Below are positions 8,456-18,362 of a stretch of 64,000 bases of DNA, piece by piece; within the stretch, counting starts at the first letter, position 1; each line of letters begins with the position of its first letter. A program made the translations under genes and the position numbers. Source of the stretch: Maricaulis sp. GTDB lineage: Bacteria; Pseudomonadota; Alphaproteobacteria; Caulobacterales; Maricaulaceae. The notes beneath the pieces are model-generated. The model searched no databases. It was not told the origin of the DNA and saw nothing but the letters and a program-made list of their open reading frames with translations. Location: assembly GCF_030149235.1 (NCBI RefSeq), contig NZ_JASBRW010000037.1, forward strand, positions 1 through 64,000. The letters are read 5' to 3'.

Positions 8456-8621
8456 ACTTGATTTTGCCTTCTTTGAATTCGACGTGCTTGCGGGCAACCG
8501 GGTCGTACTTCTTCAGCACGAGCTTCTCGGTCATGGTGCGCGCATTTTTCTTGGTCACGTAGAAATAACCCGTACCAGCCGTGGAGTTCAGGCGGATTTT
8601 GATGGTTGTCGGCTTCGCCAT
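8454..8621 (-). CDS. rpmG: 50S ribosomal protein L33
   Basis: 55-residue ribosomal protein read from ATG 8621: it opens [18 protein letters not shown] and continues with YFYVTKKN and [18 protein letters not shown]. This is the L33 type without the four zinc-binding cysteines (a C-minus form). Length and sequence match alphaproteobacterial L33. It follows an MFS gene on the same strand with 83 bp between and has pleD converging on it, the arrangement seen in Caulobacter. Confidence 0.97.
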   Translation of the reverse strand: MAKPTTIKIRLNSTAGTGYFYVTKKNARTMTEKLVLKKYDPVARKHVEFKEGKIK

Positions 8622-8704
8622 GGCTCTAAAGTCCTGGTGTTACGCGCGCGAGCGGCCCCATGCCGTCGCGAGAGCGCGCGAACATACTCATGGGAGGGCG
8701 TGTG

Positions 8705-9883
8705 TCAACTGTTTGACGGTGCCCGAACTGCACGCCAGGCGACGATCAGCACGTAGCCCCCGGCAATTGCGGACAGGACCCAGAGCAGGCCCCAGGGGCC
8801 GGCATGGTCCATGGCGATCCCAGCGGCCGGCGGGCCGCCAAATGATCCCAGACCGTATGCGAAGATGAAAGCGGCATTGGCCGCAGCAATGGCACCGCCG
8901 GTGAAGCGTTCCCCCAGGAGTGAGAGCCCGACGGTATAAAGACCGCTGACGGCTCCTGACTGCAAGAACATCACGGTCAGCAGCAGCGGGATGTTGGCCC
9001 CGGCAAGGCCGACGAAAATGGGTCCGATCGTGGCGGCGCAGGCGATCCACAACAAGGTCAGGCGCCGGTCGGTGCGGTCCGCGACCCAGCCGACCGGGAT
9101 CTGGAACACGATGGCTCCGAGCGCGACGGCGACGATCATCATCCCGATCATGGAATGATCGAGGCCGATCCGTTCGCCATAGACCGGCATCATCGAGAAA
9201 ATGAGGGTTTCGATCGCCCCGAAGGCCAGTCCCGCGAGAATCGCGGCGGGCGCCATCGGGATCATCTTGATCATGCTGACCACGGATGCCGCATGAGCGT
9301 CGGGGGCGGTTGGGTCAGGCCCGCGCAGGAAGAAGATGGGGATCACGCCCATCAGGAATATCAGGCCGCCGATATAGAAAGCCGCATCGCCAACGCCATG
9401 CAGAGAGGAAAACAACAGCCCGCCCGTCCCGAAACCGCCGGCGAGGGCGGTGCCGTATACACCGAGCATCATGGCGCGCCGCTCTGGTGTGACGACCTGG
9501 TTGATCCAGCTTTCCGAGATCACGAAGATCACGGTCATGAAACAGCCCACGCTGAAGCGCAGCAGGAACCAGACCCAGACATTGGGGAAATTTGGGAACA
9601 GCACGAAGAGCGCCGCCGCCGCCGCCAGCGAGCCGGCCAGAAGCAGGCGGGGCGGTATATAGGTCATCAGCCGCGGCACCAGCGGGGCCATCAGCAGGGT
9701 CGACAAGGCCGCTGCTGCCCCATTGAGGCCGACCATCAGACCGGAGCCCGTCATATGTTCCAGCCGCAGCGAGACCAGCGGCATGGACAGGCCGAATACG
9801 ATGCCGCAGACCATGGCACAGGAGATGGCCGCGACGAGCGAGCGCGTCTGGGCAAACCGATCATCGATGAACAAGGACACCAT
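8705..9883 (-). CDS. MFS transporter
   Basis: 392-residue integral membrane protein with about 12 hydrophobic helices, belonging to the major facilitator superfamily. The first half contains the motif-A-like loop after TM2 (PRLMTYIPPRLLLAG) and the second half WVADRTDRR, a clear DRxxRR loop between TM8 and TM9. The overall look is of the YcaD/sugar-permease-like group. Substrate and direction are unknown, and neighbours (NUDIX, RNase R) give no clue. GGAG lies about 13 bases before ATG 9883. It may be transcribed with the upstream NUDIX gene, 71 bp away. Confidence 0.88.
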   Translation of the reverse strand: MVSLFIDDRFAQTRSLVAAISCAMVCGIVFGLSMPLVSLRLEHMTGSGLMVGLNGAAAALSTLLMAPLVPRLMTYIPPRLLLAGSLAAAAALFVLFPNFPNVWVWFLLRFSVGCFMTVIFVISESWINQVVTPERRAMMLGVYGTALAGGFGTGGLLFSSLHGVGDAAFYIGGLIFLMGVIPIFFLRGPDPTAPDAHAASVVSMIKMIPMAPAAILAGLAFGAIETLIFSMMPVYGERIGLDHSMIGMMIVAVALGAIVFQIPVGWVADRTDRRLTLLWIACAATIGPIFVGLAGANIPLLLTVMFLQSGAVSGLYTVGLSLLGERFTGGAIAAANAAFIFAYGLGSFGGPPAAGIAMDHAGPWGLLWVLSAIAGGYVLIVAWRAVRAPSNS

Positions 9884-9954
9884 GGCCGCTGACTTACTCC
9901 TAGCCGGGTACAGGTCTTAGTGCTGAAAAATAACCTGGCCGATCAGATGGCCAG

Positions 9955-10635
9955 CTAGAGCATGTCCACAGCCATGCCGCCGCGGACCTCGCGGATCCAG
10001 CGCGGGGGCTCCGGCGCCGGCGGCTGCACGCGTTTCAGTTCGTCTAGAACGAAATGCGTGATGATCGGCAGGTCGAGCGATCGGGATTGGTCCCAGGGCA
10101 CCCATTGCACGTCTTCCAGCTCGTCGCTGGGCTGAGGTGCACGGTCATCGGCGAGCGCGGAGGCATCGGCGGTGAAGAACCAGGTGTCGAACCGGCGCGT
10201 GCGGCCCGGAGGCGTGATGGCGCGGGTAATCAGACGCAGTTCGCCCAGATCGGGCAGTACGCCGTCGCGCAGGAAAGGGCGCCAGTGCGGGTGGCGGGAA
10301 TGATGCTGGCCGGGACGGGCAATCAAGAGACCGGTTTCCTCGGCTGTTTCACGCACGGCGGCCACCGCGGCGGCGCGGGCCCGGTGTTCCGGGATGCGGC
10401 GGCTCATCATGTCGAGGGCTGTCGTTTCAAGGTCGCGGGCGATTGGCGCGGTGGCGTCCGCCCGGTCGACCCGGCCGCCCGGGAAGACGTATTTATTGGG
10501 CATGAAGACATGCTTGGACGAGCGCCGGCCCATCAGCACTTCCAGCCCGGCGCCTTCGCCGCGGGTCAGGATCAGCGACGCCGCCAGGCGCGGACGGATC
10601 GGTTTGAGCTTTTCATTGCGGCGCTCATCACTCAT
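9955..10635 (-). CDS. NUDIX hydrolase
   Basis: 226-residue NUDIX-fold protein. The catalytic helix is RETAEETG (95-102), and the strand motif FPGG (51-54) opens the domain. About 40 residues separate FPGG from the catalytic helix, much more than in MutT, as in NUDT7/NUDT19-like members that act on CoA or other bulky diphosphates. The C-terminal ELEDVQWVPWD segment is typical of NUDIX proteins. Its ATG overlaps the rnr stop (ATGA), so it is translated after RNase R by coupling. Substrate is unknown; a link to RNA end processing or nucleotide clean-up is only inference from the neighbour. Confidence 0.87.
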   Translation of the reverse strand: MSDERRNEKLKPIRPRLAASLILTRGEGAGLEVLMGRRSSKHVFMPNKYVFPGGRVDRADATAPIARDLETTALDMMSRRIPEHRARAAAVAAVRETAEETGLLIARPGQHHSRHPHWRPFLRDGVLPDLGELRLITRAITPPGRTRRFDTWFFTADASALADDRAPQPSDELEDVQWVPWDQSRSLDLPIITHFVLDELKRVQPPAPEPPRWIREVRGGMAVDML

Positions 10636-12887
10636 CGACGGCGTCCTCGTTTCGGTCCGCCGCGTCGCGGAGCATGACCGGGGCGCCGCATGCCTGCACG
10701 GCGCGTCGGTCGCGGGCCTTTTTCCGGCCGGGTCAGGATATCGAGCAGCAGCCCGCCGGTCACCGGCGTGGCTTCCTCGATTCGCACGGTAACCGTCATG
10801 CCCAGGCGATAGCGATTTCCGCTTTCCTCACCGACCAGAGCATGGGCGCGCTCATCATGATGCCAGCGCTCGGCTCCGAGCTGGCTGATCGGAACCAGGC
10901 CGTCGGCTCCGGTTTCCAGCAGCCGGACAAAGGCGCCAAAGCGGGTGACCCCGGTGATCCGGCCTTCAAATTCACCGCCGACGCGTTCCGCCAGATAAAG
11001 CGCAATGAAACGGTCGACCGCATCGCGCTCGGCCGCCATGGCGCGGCGTTCCGAATGCGTGATCTCTTCCGCGATCGTGTCGAGGCGGCTGCGTTCCTCA
11101 TCAGTCTGGCCATCAGGGCCAAGGTCCAGAGCTCGGATCAGGGCGCGGTGGACGGTGAGGTCGGCATAGCGGCGGATCGGCGAGGTGAAATGGGCGTAGC
11201 GGTCGAGATTGAGGCCGAAATGGCCGAGGTTTTCGGTATCGTAGATGGCTTGGGACTGGCTGCGCAGCACGACCTCGTTGACGGTCTCATAGTGTTCGGT
11301 GCCCTTGGCCTGGGCGAGCAGCTTGTTGAAGCGTTTCGGCGTCGCCTTCTCGCCCTTGCTCCACTTCATCGACACGGTCTGGAGAAAGTCGGACAGGCCC
11401 TCGATCTTCTCCAGCGAGGGCTGTTCATGCACCCGGTAGATCAGCGGGGTGCGTTTCATTTCCAGGCTTTCTGCGGCGCAGACATTGGCCTGGATCATGA
11501 ATTCTTCGATCAGCTTGTGCGCGTCGAAGCGCTGTCGCACTTCAACTCCAAGGACCTGACCATCCTCACCAACCCTAACGCGGCGTTCGGGCGCATCGAT
11601 TTCCAACGGCTCGCGGTCAGCGCGCGCCTTGGAAAGGGCCGCATAGGCGCCCCATAGCGGCCGTAGGACGCTGTCGAGCAATTGTACGGCCTTGTCCGGC
11701 CCGCCGCCGTCGATGGCGTTCTGGGCGTCGGTATAAGAGAGTTTCGCCGCCGACTTCATCCAGCCGCGGATGAAACGGTGAGAGCGTTTCTGGCCGTATT
11801 GGTCAAACACCATGCGAACGGCCATGCAGGGGCGCTCTTCCAACTCGCGCAGTGAACACAGATCGTTGGACAGGCGCTCCGGCAGCATCGGCACGACGCG
11901 GTCGGGCAGGTAGACGGAATTGCCGCGCTTGAAGGCGCCACGGTCCAACTGGCCGCCCGGTTCGATATAGGCGGCGACATCGGCGATGGCGACAATGACG
12001 ACCCAGCCGCCCTTATTGCTTTCGTCCTCGTCCCGCGCCGCAAAGACCGCATCGTCATGGTCTTTCGCGTCATCCGGGTCGATGGTGATCAGCGGCAGGG
12101 CGCGCAGGTCTTCGCGCTGGCCCATCTTGGCCGGTTTGATCTTTTTCGTCTCGGCCAGCTCGGCCTCGGAGAAGCCTTGCGGCACACCATGGGCGTGCAG
12201 GGCGATAACACTGCCGGCGCCGGGGCTGTCGACATCGCCGAGCACTTCAACGATTTCGGCGGTCTTGAGCCCGTAGCGGCGTTCCTTGGCAATGCGCACC
12301 AGGACGAGATCGCCATCCTGAGCCTTGTCATTCTCGCCCTTGGCCGGGACCAGTTCGTGCCGTGTGCGTCTGTCGACCGGCATCAGGCGGGCATAGCCCT
12401 TTTCCGGTTTGCGCATCACGCACAGCACACGATGCGCGCTCTGGCCGAGCTTCTTCAGCAGGCGTGCCTCATAGGAACCGTCATCCTGCACTGCGAGGCG
12501 GACGAGGGCCTTGTCACCGATCCCGAGCGCGGGCTGGCCCGGGCCGCCCGCGCCCTCGCCAGGGGCGAGGCGAATGACCGGGGCTGCCCGGTCGGCACGG
12601 ACCGGCTCAGCCAGCAATTCCCCATCGCTGTCGCGGTCGGTGATCATCACCACGGTGACCGCGGGCAGGGCGCCGGCAAGGACGTAATTGCGCTTGGAAT
12701 CCTTGGCGATGACGCCTTCTTGCTCAAGGATCGCCAATTGTTCCTTGAGATGGCGTTTGTGATCGGAGCCCTTCAGGCCGAGTGCACGTGCAAGCTCGCG
12801 CTTGCCGAACTGGCCCTCGCCCTGTTTGACGGCCTCGACCAGGCCTTCGCGGGTGAAGCCGGCCAGTTTCGGATCCGGTTTGCTCAC
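10632..12887 (-). CDS. rnr: Ribonuclease R
   Basis: 751-residue processive 3'-5' exoribonuclease of the RNB family that degrades structured RNA, including rRNA and mRNA fragments. An N-terminal winged helix spans about 10-70 and is followed by cold-shock domains. The RNB catalytic centre is IDPDDAKDHDDA (269-280), whose aspartates bind Mg. A C-terminal S1 domain (about 645-725: FEGRITGVTRFGAFVRL) precedes a basic tail rich in RPGHAPRRGGPKRGRRR. It starts with GTG at 12887, three bases after the topA stop, and overlaps the NUDIX gene downstream, so topA-rnr-nudix form one unit. Confidence 0.96.
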   Translation of the reverse strand: MSKPDPKLAGFTREGLVEAVKQGEGQFGKRELARALGLKGSDHKRHLKEQLAILEQEGVIAKDSKRNYVLAGALPAVTVVMITDRDSDGELLAEPVRADRAAPVIRLAPGEGAGGPGQPALGIGDKALVRLAVQDDGSYEARLLKKLGQSAHRVLCVMRKPEKGYARLMPVDRRTRHELVPAKGENDKAQDGDLVLVRIAKERRYGLKTAEIVEVLGDVDSPGAGSVIALHAHGVPQGFSEAELAETKKIKPAKMGQREDLRALPLITIDPDDAKDHDDAVFAARDEDESNKGGWVVIVAIADVAAYIEPGGQLDRGAFKRGNSVYLPDRVVPMLPERLSNDLCSLRELEERPCMAVRMVFDQYGQKRSHRFIRGWMKSAAKLSYTDAQNAIDGGGPDKAVQLLDSVLRPLWGAYAALSKARADREPLEIDAPERRVRVGEDGQVLGVEVRQRFDAHKLIEEFMIQANVCAAESLEMKRTPLIYRVHEQPSLEKIEGLSDFLQTVSMKWSKGEKATPKRFNKLLAQAKGTEHYETVNEVVLRSQSQAIYDTENLGHFGLNLDRYAHFTSPIRRYADLTVHRALIRALDLGPDGQTDEERSRLDTIAEEITHSERRAMAAERDAVDRFIALYLAERVGGEFEGRITGVTRFGAFVRLLETGADGLVPISQLGAERWHHDERAHALVGEESGNRYRLGMTVTVRIEEATPVTGGLLLDILTRPEKGPRPTRRAGMRRPGHAPRRGGPKRGRRR

Positions 12888-12890
12888 GCC

Positions 12891-15461
<2,571 letters not shown>

Positions 15462-15592
15462 CGGGGCAGCATCCAGTCCGGAACGGGAGAATCTCCAAGC
15501 TCAAAGCTTAGCGATCGGGGCGCGCGAAGGTGTGCGACCGATTTGGCGCTGTCAACTCGGCTGTGCGGGGGCCGTTTGCCGCGAGGCCAGTC

Positions 15593-16885
15593 TCAGCGGC
15601 CCGGAGCGACCGTGAAACAGGGTTCGCCCTGGGCTGAAAAGTCGGCGCAGGCGGCATCGGCCTGGGAGGCGCTCAGGGCCTCGAAGCGGGCGCGCCAGAG
15701 CACGCCATTATCGGTCTCGACCCGGCGCGCGGCTTGCTGGGCGCCATCCAGTGCGGTGGAGACATGGGCGATACGTGACAGGCGTGCGCGCGCTTGATCG
15801 GCAGAATGATAGGCGCCGACCTGGACCGACCAGACCGTGAATGAAGCGGGCGGACCGGCGTCTTCTGCCTCGGCGCCTTGCATGGGGGCGGTGCCCGGCT
15901 CGCGCAGTTCGTCGGTCAGTTCGATCCGTAGCGGTTGATTGGCCTCGGCTGACCCCATTTCTGTCGGGGCTGCGACACCGAGCGCGGCGAAATCGTGCGC
16001 GATCAGGCGCTGTTCGCGCACCGGGTTGAGCCGCGGCGAGGACAGTTCGGCGAAAAGCTGGGTTTCCTGGCGGCGGGCAAGGGAGCCAAAGGCGGCGTCG
16101 AGCAATTCTTCGGCATGGGCATCGCGGGCCTGCGCGGTCGGCCCGCCCATCACAACGGCAATCAGGCGGTGACCGTGACGCTCGGCAGAGACGACGATAT
16201 TGAAGCCGGAGGCGCGGATATACCCGGTCTTGAGGCCATCAACGCCGTCGACGCGTCCGACCAGCGAGTTGTGATTGCGGTAGGTCTGGCCGCCATAGGT
16301 GAAGCTGTCGGCGTTGAAATAGGCAAAGTATTGGGGGTAGTCGCGATGCAAGGCGATGGCCAGTCGCGCCATGTCGCGGGCGCTGGTGACCTGGCGGGCG
16401 TCCGGCAGGCCGGACGCGTTGCGGAACACTGTGTTTTCCAAACCAAGACCGGTGGCCCGTTGGGTCATGGCTTCGGCAAAGCGGGCTTCCCCTCCTGCCA
16501 GACGCTCGCCAACGGCCAGCGCGACGTCATTGGCGCTTTTGACGATCAGGGCGAGAATGGCGTCTTCAACCGTGATGGCGTCGCCGGTACGCAATCCCAG
16601 GTGCGAGGGCGGAGCCGCAGCAGCCCGGGCACTGACGCGGATCTGGTCTTGCAGTCCGATCTCACCGAGTTCTATCGCCTCGAAGATCATGTACAGCGTC
16701 ATCATCTTGGTGAGAGACGCTGGATGGCGCTGGGCCTCTGACCGACGCGAATGCATGACCACGCCCGTGCCCTGGTCGACGACAAAGGCCGCATAGCGTT
16801 CATTGGCCGTTGCTCCAGCGACCGGCAGGGTCAGGGCGAGGAGGCTCGCGCTCAGGGCGATTATCAGCACGCGAAGAATGCTCAT
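15593..16885 (-). CDS. D-alanyl-D-alanine carboxypeptidase with SPOR domain
   Basis: 430-residue exported PBP5/DacA-type serine peptidase that trims the terminal D-Ala of peptidoglycan pentapeptides. A signal peptide covers about 1-27, ending near AGATANE. The catalytic motifs are S57-L-T-K60, S117-A-N119 and K219-T-G221. Instead of a membrane-anchoring amphipathic helix, the C terminus (about 345-430) is a SPOR domain that binds denuded glycan at division sites, so the enzyme is probably septal. This fusion is known in alphaproteobacteria. It lies upstream of topA by 131 bp and diverges from the phasin gene. Confidence 0.92.
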   Translation of the reverse strand: MSILRVLIIALSASLLALTLPVAGATANERYAAFVVDQGTGVVMHSRRSEAQRHPASLTKMMTLYMIFEAIELGEIGLQDQIRVSARAAAAPPSHLGLRTGDAITVEDAILALIVKSANDVALAVGERLAGGEARFAEAMTQRATGLGLENTVFRNASGLPDARQVTSARDMARLAIALHRDYPQYFAYFNADSFTYGGQTYRNHNSLVGRVDGVDGLKTGYIRASGFNIVVSAERHGHRLIAVVMGGPTAQARDAHAEELLDAAFGSLARRQETQLFAELSSPRLNPVREQRLIAHDFAALGVAAPTEMGSAEANQPLRIELTDELREPGTAPMQGAEAEDAGPPASFTVWSVQVGAYHSADQARARLSRIAHVSTALDGAQQAARRVETDNGVLWRARFEALSASQADAACADFSAQGEPCFTVAPGR

Positions 16886-16949
16886 GCCGAAAGTCTAAAG
16901 GGCAGGCTGTTTCCAGCCGGTTAAGCCTAATCCCCGGGCAAAATCCGGG

Positions 16950-16968
16950 TTTTGTGCGGTGCACAAAA
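16950..16968. promoter_or_regulatory. Inverted repeat resembling a PhaR operator
   Basis: A perfect 8-bp inverted repeat, TTTTGTGC-GGT-GCACAAAA, ends five bases before the -35 box of the phasin promoter. Its centre TGC-N3-GCA matches the core of the CTGC-N3-GCAG site reported for PhaR in Rhodobacter/Paracoccus. Further TGC motifs occur downstream at about 16984-17014. PhaR control of this phasin is an inference. Confidence 0.5.
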
Positions 16969-16973
16969 TTCGC

Positions 16974-17002
16974 TTGACGGGCGTGCTGCAGGTGCGTATA
17001 AA
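16974..17002 (+). promoter_or_regulatory. Sigma70-type promoter of the phasin gene
   Basis: TTGACG (16974-16979) and TATAAA (16997-17002) are separated by exactly 17 bases, five of six matches in each box. Transcription would start near 17009, giving a leader of about 40 bases before ATG 17049. This is the cleanest promoter in the window, fitting an abundantly made granule protein. Confidence 0.7.
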
Positions 17003-17048
17003 TGCTGCGACTGCGAAGATGTAGTCAAGCATCAGCACAGTGTGAGCC

Positions 17049-17783
17049 ATGACCGACACACCAAAGACCGAACCCAAAGCTGCCAAGCCTGCCGCGCCCT
17101 CCAAGCCGCGCGACATTGCCAAGCCGGTTGCTGCATCCGAGACTGCCCCGGCCGCTCCGGTTGCCAAAGCCGCGGTGAAAAAGGCTCCGGTGAAAAAGTC
17201 GGCCGCGAAGACTGCATCTGCGAAGAAGCCGGTCGCCAAGCCGGCTCCGAAGAAATCCGCACCGAAAAAGCCGGTTGCGAAAAAAGCGGCACCGAAGCCT
17301 GCCGCTGACAAGAAGACGAACTCTGCGGCCGCCGCCCCGGCCGCCCAAGCCAAAGTTGGAATTGATATGAACCAGACCCTGGAAACCATGACCACCGCCT
17401 CCAACGAAGCCGTCAAAGAAGGCTTCGAGAAGACCCTGTCTGCCGTTAATGATGCCACCAAGTTCCACAAGGAAACCGTGGACGCCATGATCGAGTCCGT
17501 TACCGTCACCGGTAAGGGCATCGAAACCGTCAACTCCAATGCCGTCGCTTATGCCAAGTCGGCCATGGAAGAGAGCGTCGCGGTCACCAAGGCTGTCGCC
17601 TCTGCCAAATCGGTCCAGGAAATCTTCGAGATCCAGTCTGACTACGCCAAGTCCGCCATGGATACCTACCTGTCCGAGCTGAACAAGACGTCCGAGCTGT
17701 TCTCCGACCTGATGAAGAACTCGGCCAAGCCGATCAATGACCGCGTTTCTGCGGCAATCGATCTGGCTCAGTCCCAGCGTTAA
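17049..17783 (+). CDS. Phasin with histone-H1-like N terminus
   Basis: 244-residue polyhydroxyalkanoate granule-associated protein. Residues 1 to about 105 are low-complexity Ala/Lys/Pro with repeated KKAPVKK, KKPVAKP and KKSAPKK units, like histone H1 tails. Residues from about 110 form the helical phasin domain (MNQTLETM ... ETVDAMIESV ... VQEIFEIQSDYAKSAMDTY), which coats PHA granules. In Pseudomonas PhaF a similar H1-like part is C-terminal and ties granules to DNA; here the order is reversed. The gene is alone, with its own promoter, possible operator and terminator. No PHA synthase lies in the window. Confidence 0.88.
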   Translation: MTDTPKTEPKAAKPAAPSKPRDIAKPVAASETAPAAPVAKAAVKKAPVKKSAAKTASAKKPVAKPAPKKSAPKKPVAKKAAPKPAADKKTNSAAAAPAAQAKVGIDMNQTLETMTTASNEAVKEGFEKTLSAVNDATKFHKETVDAMIESVTVTGKGIETVNSNAVAYAKSAMEESVAVTKAVASAKSVQEIFEIQSDYAKSAMDTYLSELNKTSELFSDLMKNSAKPINDRVSAAIDLAQSQR

Positions 17784-17826
17784 GCGAGTGGCGCCGTAGC
17801 GTCATCCCAAACTCGTGAGTGAAGAT

Positions 17827-17859
17827 GGGTCCGGCGTTCGCGCCGGGCCCATTTTGTTT
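17827..17859 (+). terminator. Phasin gene terminator
   Basis: A 10-bp GC-rich stem (17827-17836 with 17841-17850, one G-T pair) closed by a TTCG tetraloop and followed by ATTTTGTTT. A classical intrinsic terminator 44 bases after the phasin stop. Confidence 0.88.
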
Positions 17860-18028
17860 GCGGTGAGCTGCGGGTGGATTCTTGCGGCCGGGGAAAAGCC
17901 GGGAAACCGGCTGGACTTCATGTTACCATAAAGTGATGGATGGTTTGCAGGAGGCCTCTTTCCGGCCCGTCCGCTCCTTCCTATCTATCTGTGCGAAGTG
18001 CCTGAGTAAAAATTAGACCGATTATAAT

Positions 18029-18358
18029 ATGACCGAACGAAATCAAGAAGATGCGGGCCCTGACGAGGAATCCGGCCTGGCGACAAAGACCCGCCCGGCG
18101 ACAAAGAAACCTTCGCTTTACCGTGTTTTGCTACTCAATGATGACTACACGCCCATGGAGTTCGTCGTTGAGATTCTCGTTCGAATATTTCGGAAAACTC
18201 CCGAAGACGCAGCAACAATAATGCTCCACGTTCATCAGAACGGCGTCGGTATGTGCGGTGTGTACACGTACGAGGTTGCCGAAACCAAGGTGGCTCAGGT
18301 TATGGACGCTGCACGACGCGGTCAGCACCCGCTCCAGTGCACGATGGAAAAGGAATAG
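18029..18358 (+). CDS. clpS: ClpS adaptor
   Basis: 109-residue adaptor that delivers N-degron proteins to ClpAP. The disordered N terminus (about 1-28) is followed by the core with [14 protein letters not shown], which forms the N-degron pocket with the later [13 protein letters not shown] segment. The gene sits four bases before clpA, the usual order. No Shine-Dalgarno sequence is visible; the ATG is directly preceded by TATAAT-like AT-rich DNA that is too close to be its own -10 box. A leaderless or near-leaderless transcript is possible. Next in-frame Met is inside the core, so the start is fixed. Confidence 0.96.
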   Translation: MTERNQEDAGPDEESGLATKTRPATKKPSLYRVLLLNDDYTPMEFVVEILVRIFRKTPEDAATIMLHVHQNGVGMCGVYTYEVAETKVAQVMDAARRGQHPLQCTMEKE

Positions 18359-18362
18359 AGTG

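Noticed and set aside
16895-17539. Minus-strand frames rich in Ala, Phe and Gly opposite the phasin
   Set aside because: They arise from the Lys/Ala/Pro repeats of the phasin read backwards.
18023-18028. TATAAT directly before the clpS ATG as a promoter
   Set aside because: Transcription would begin after the start codon, and the next Met lies inside the conserved core.
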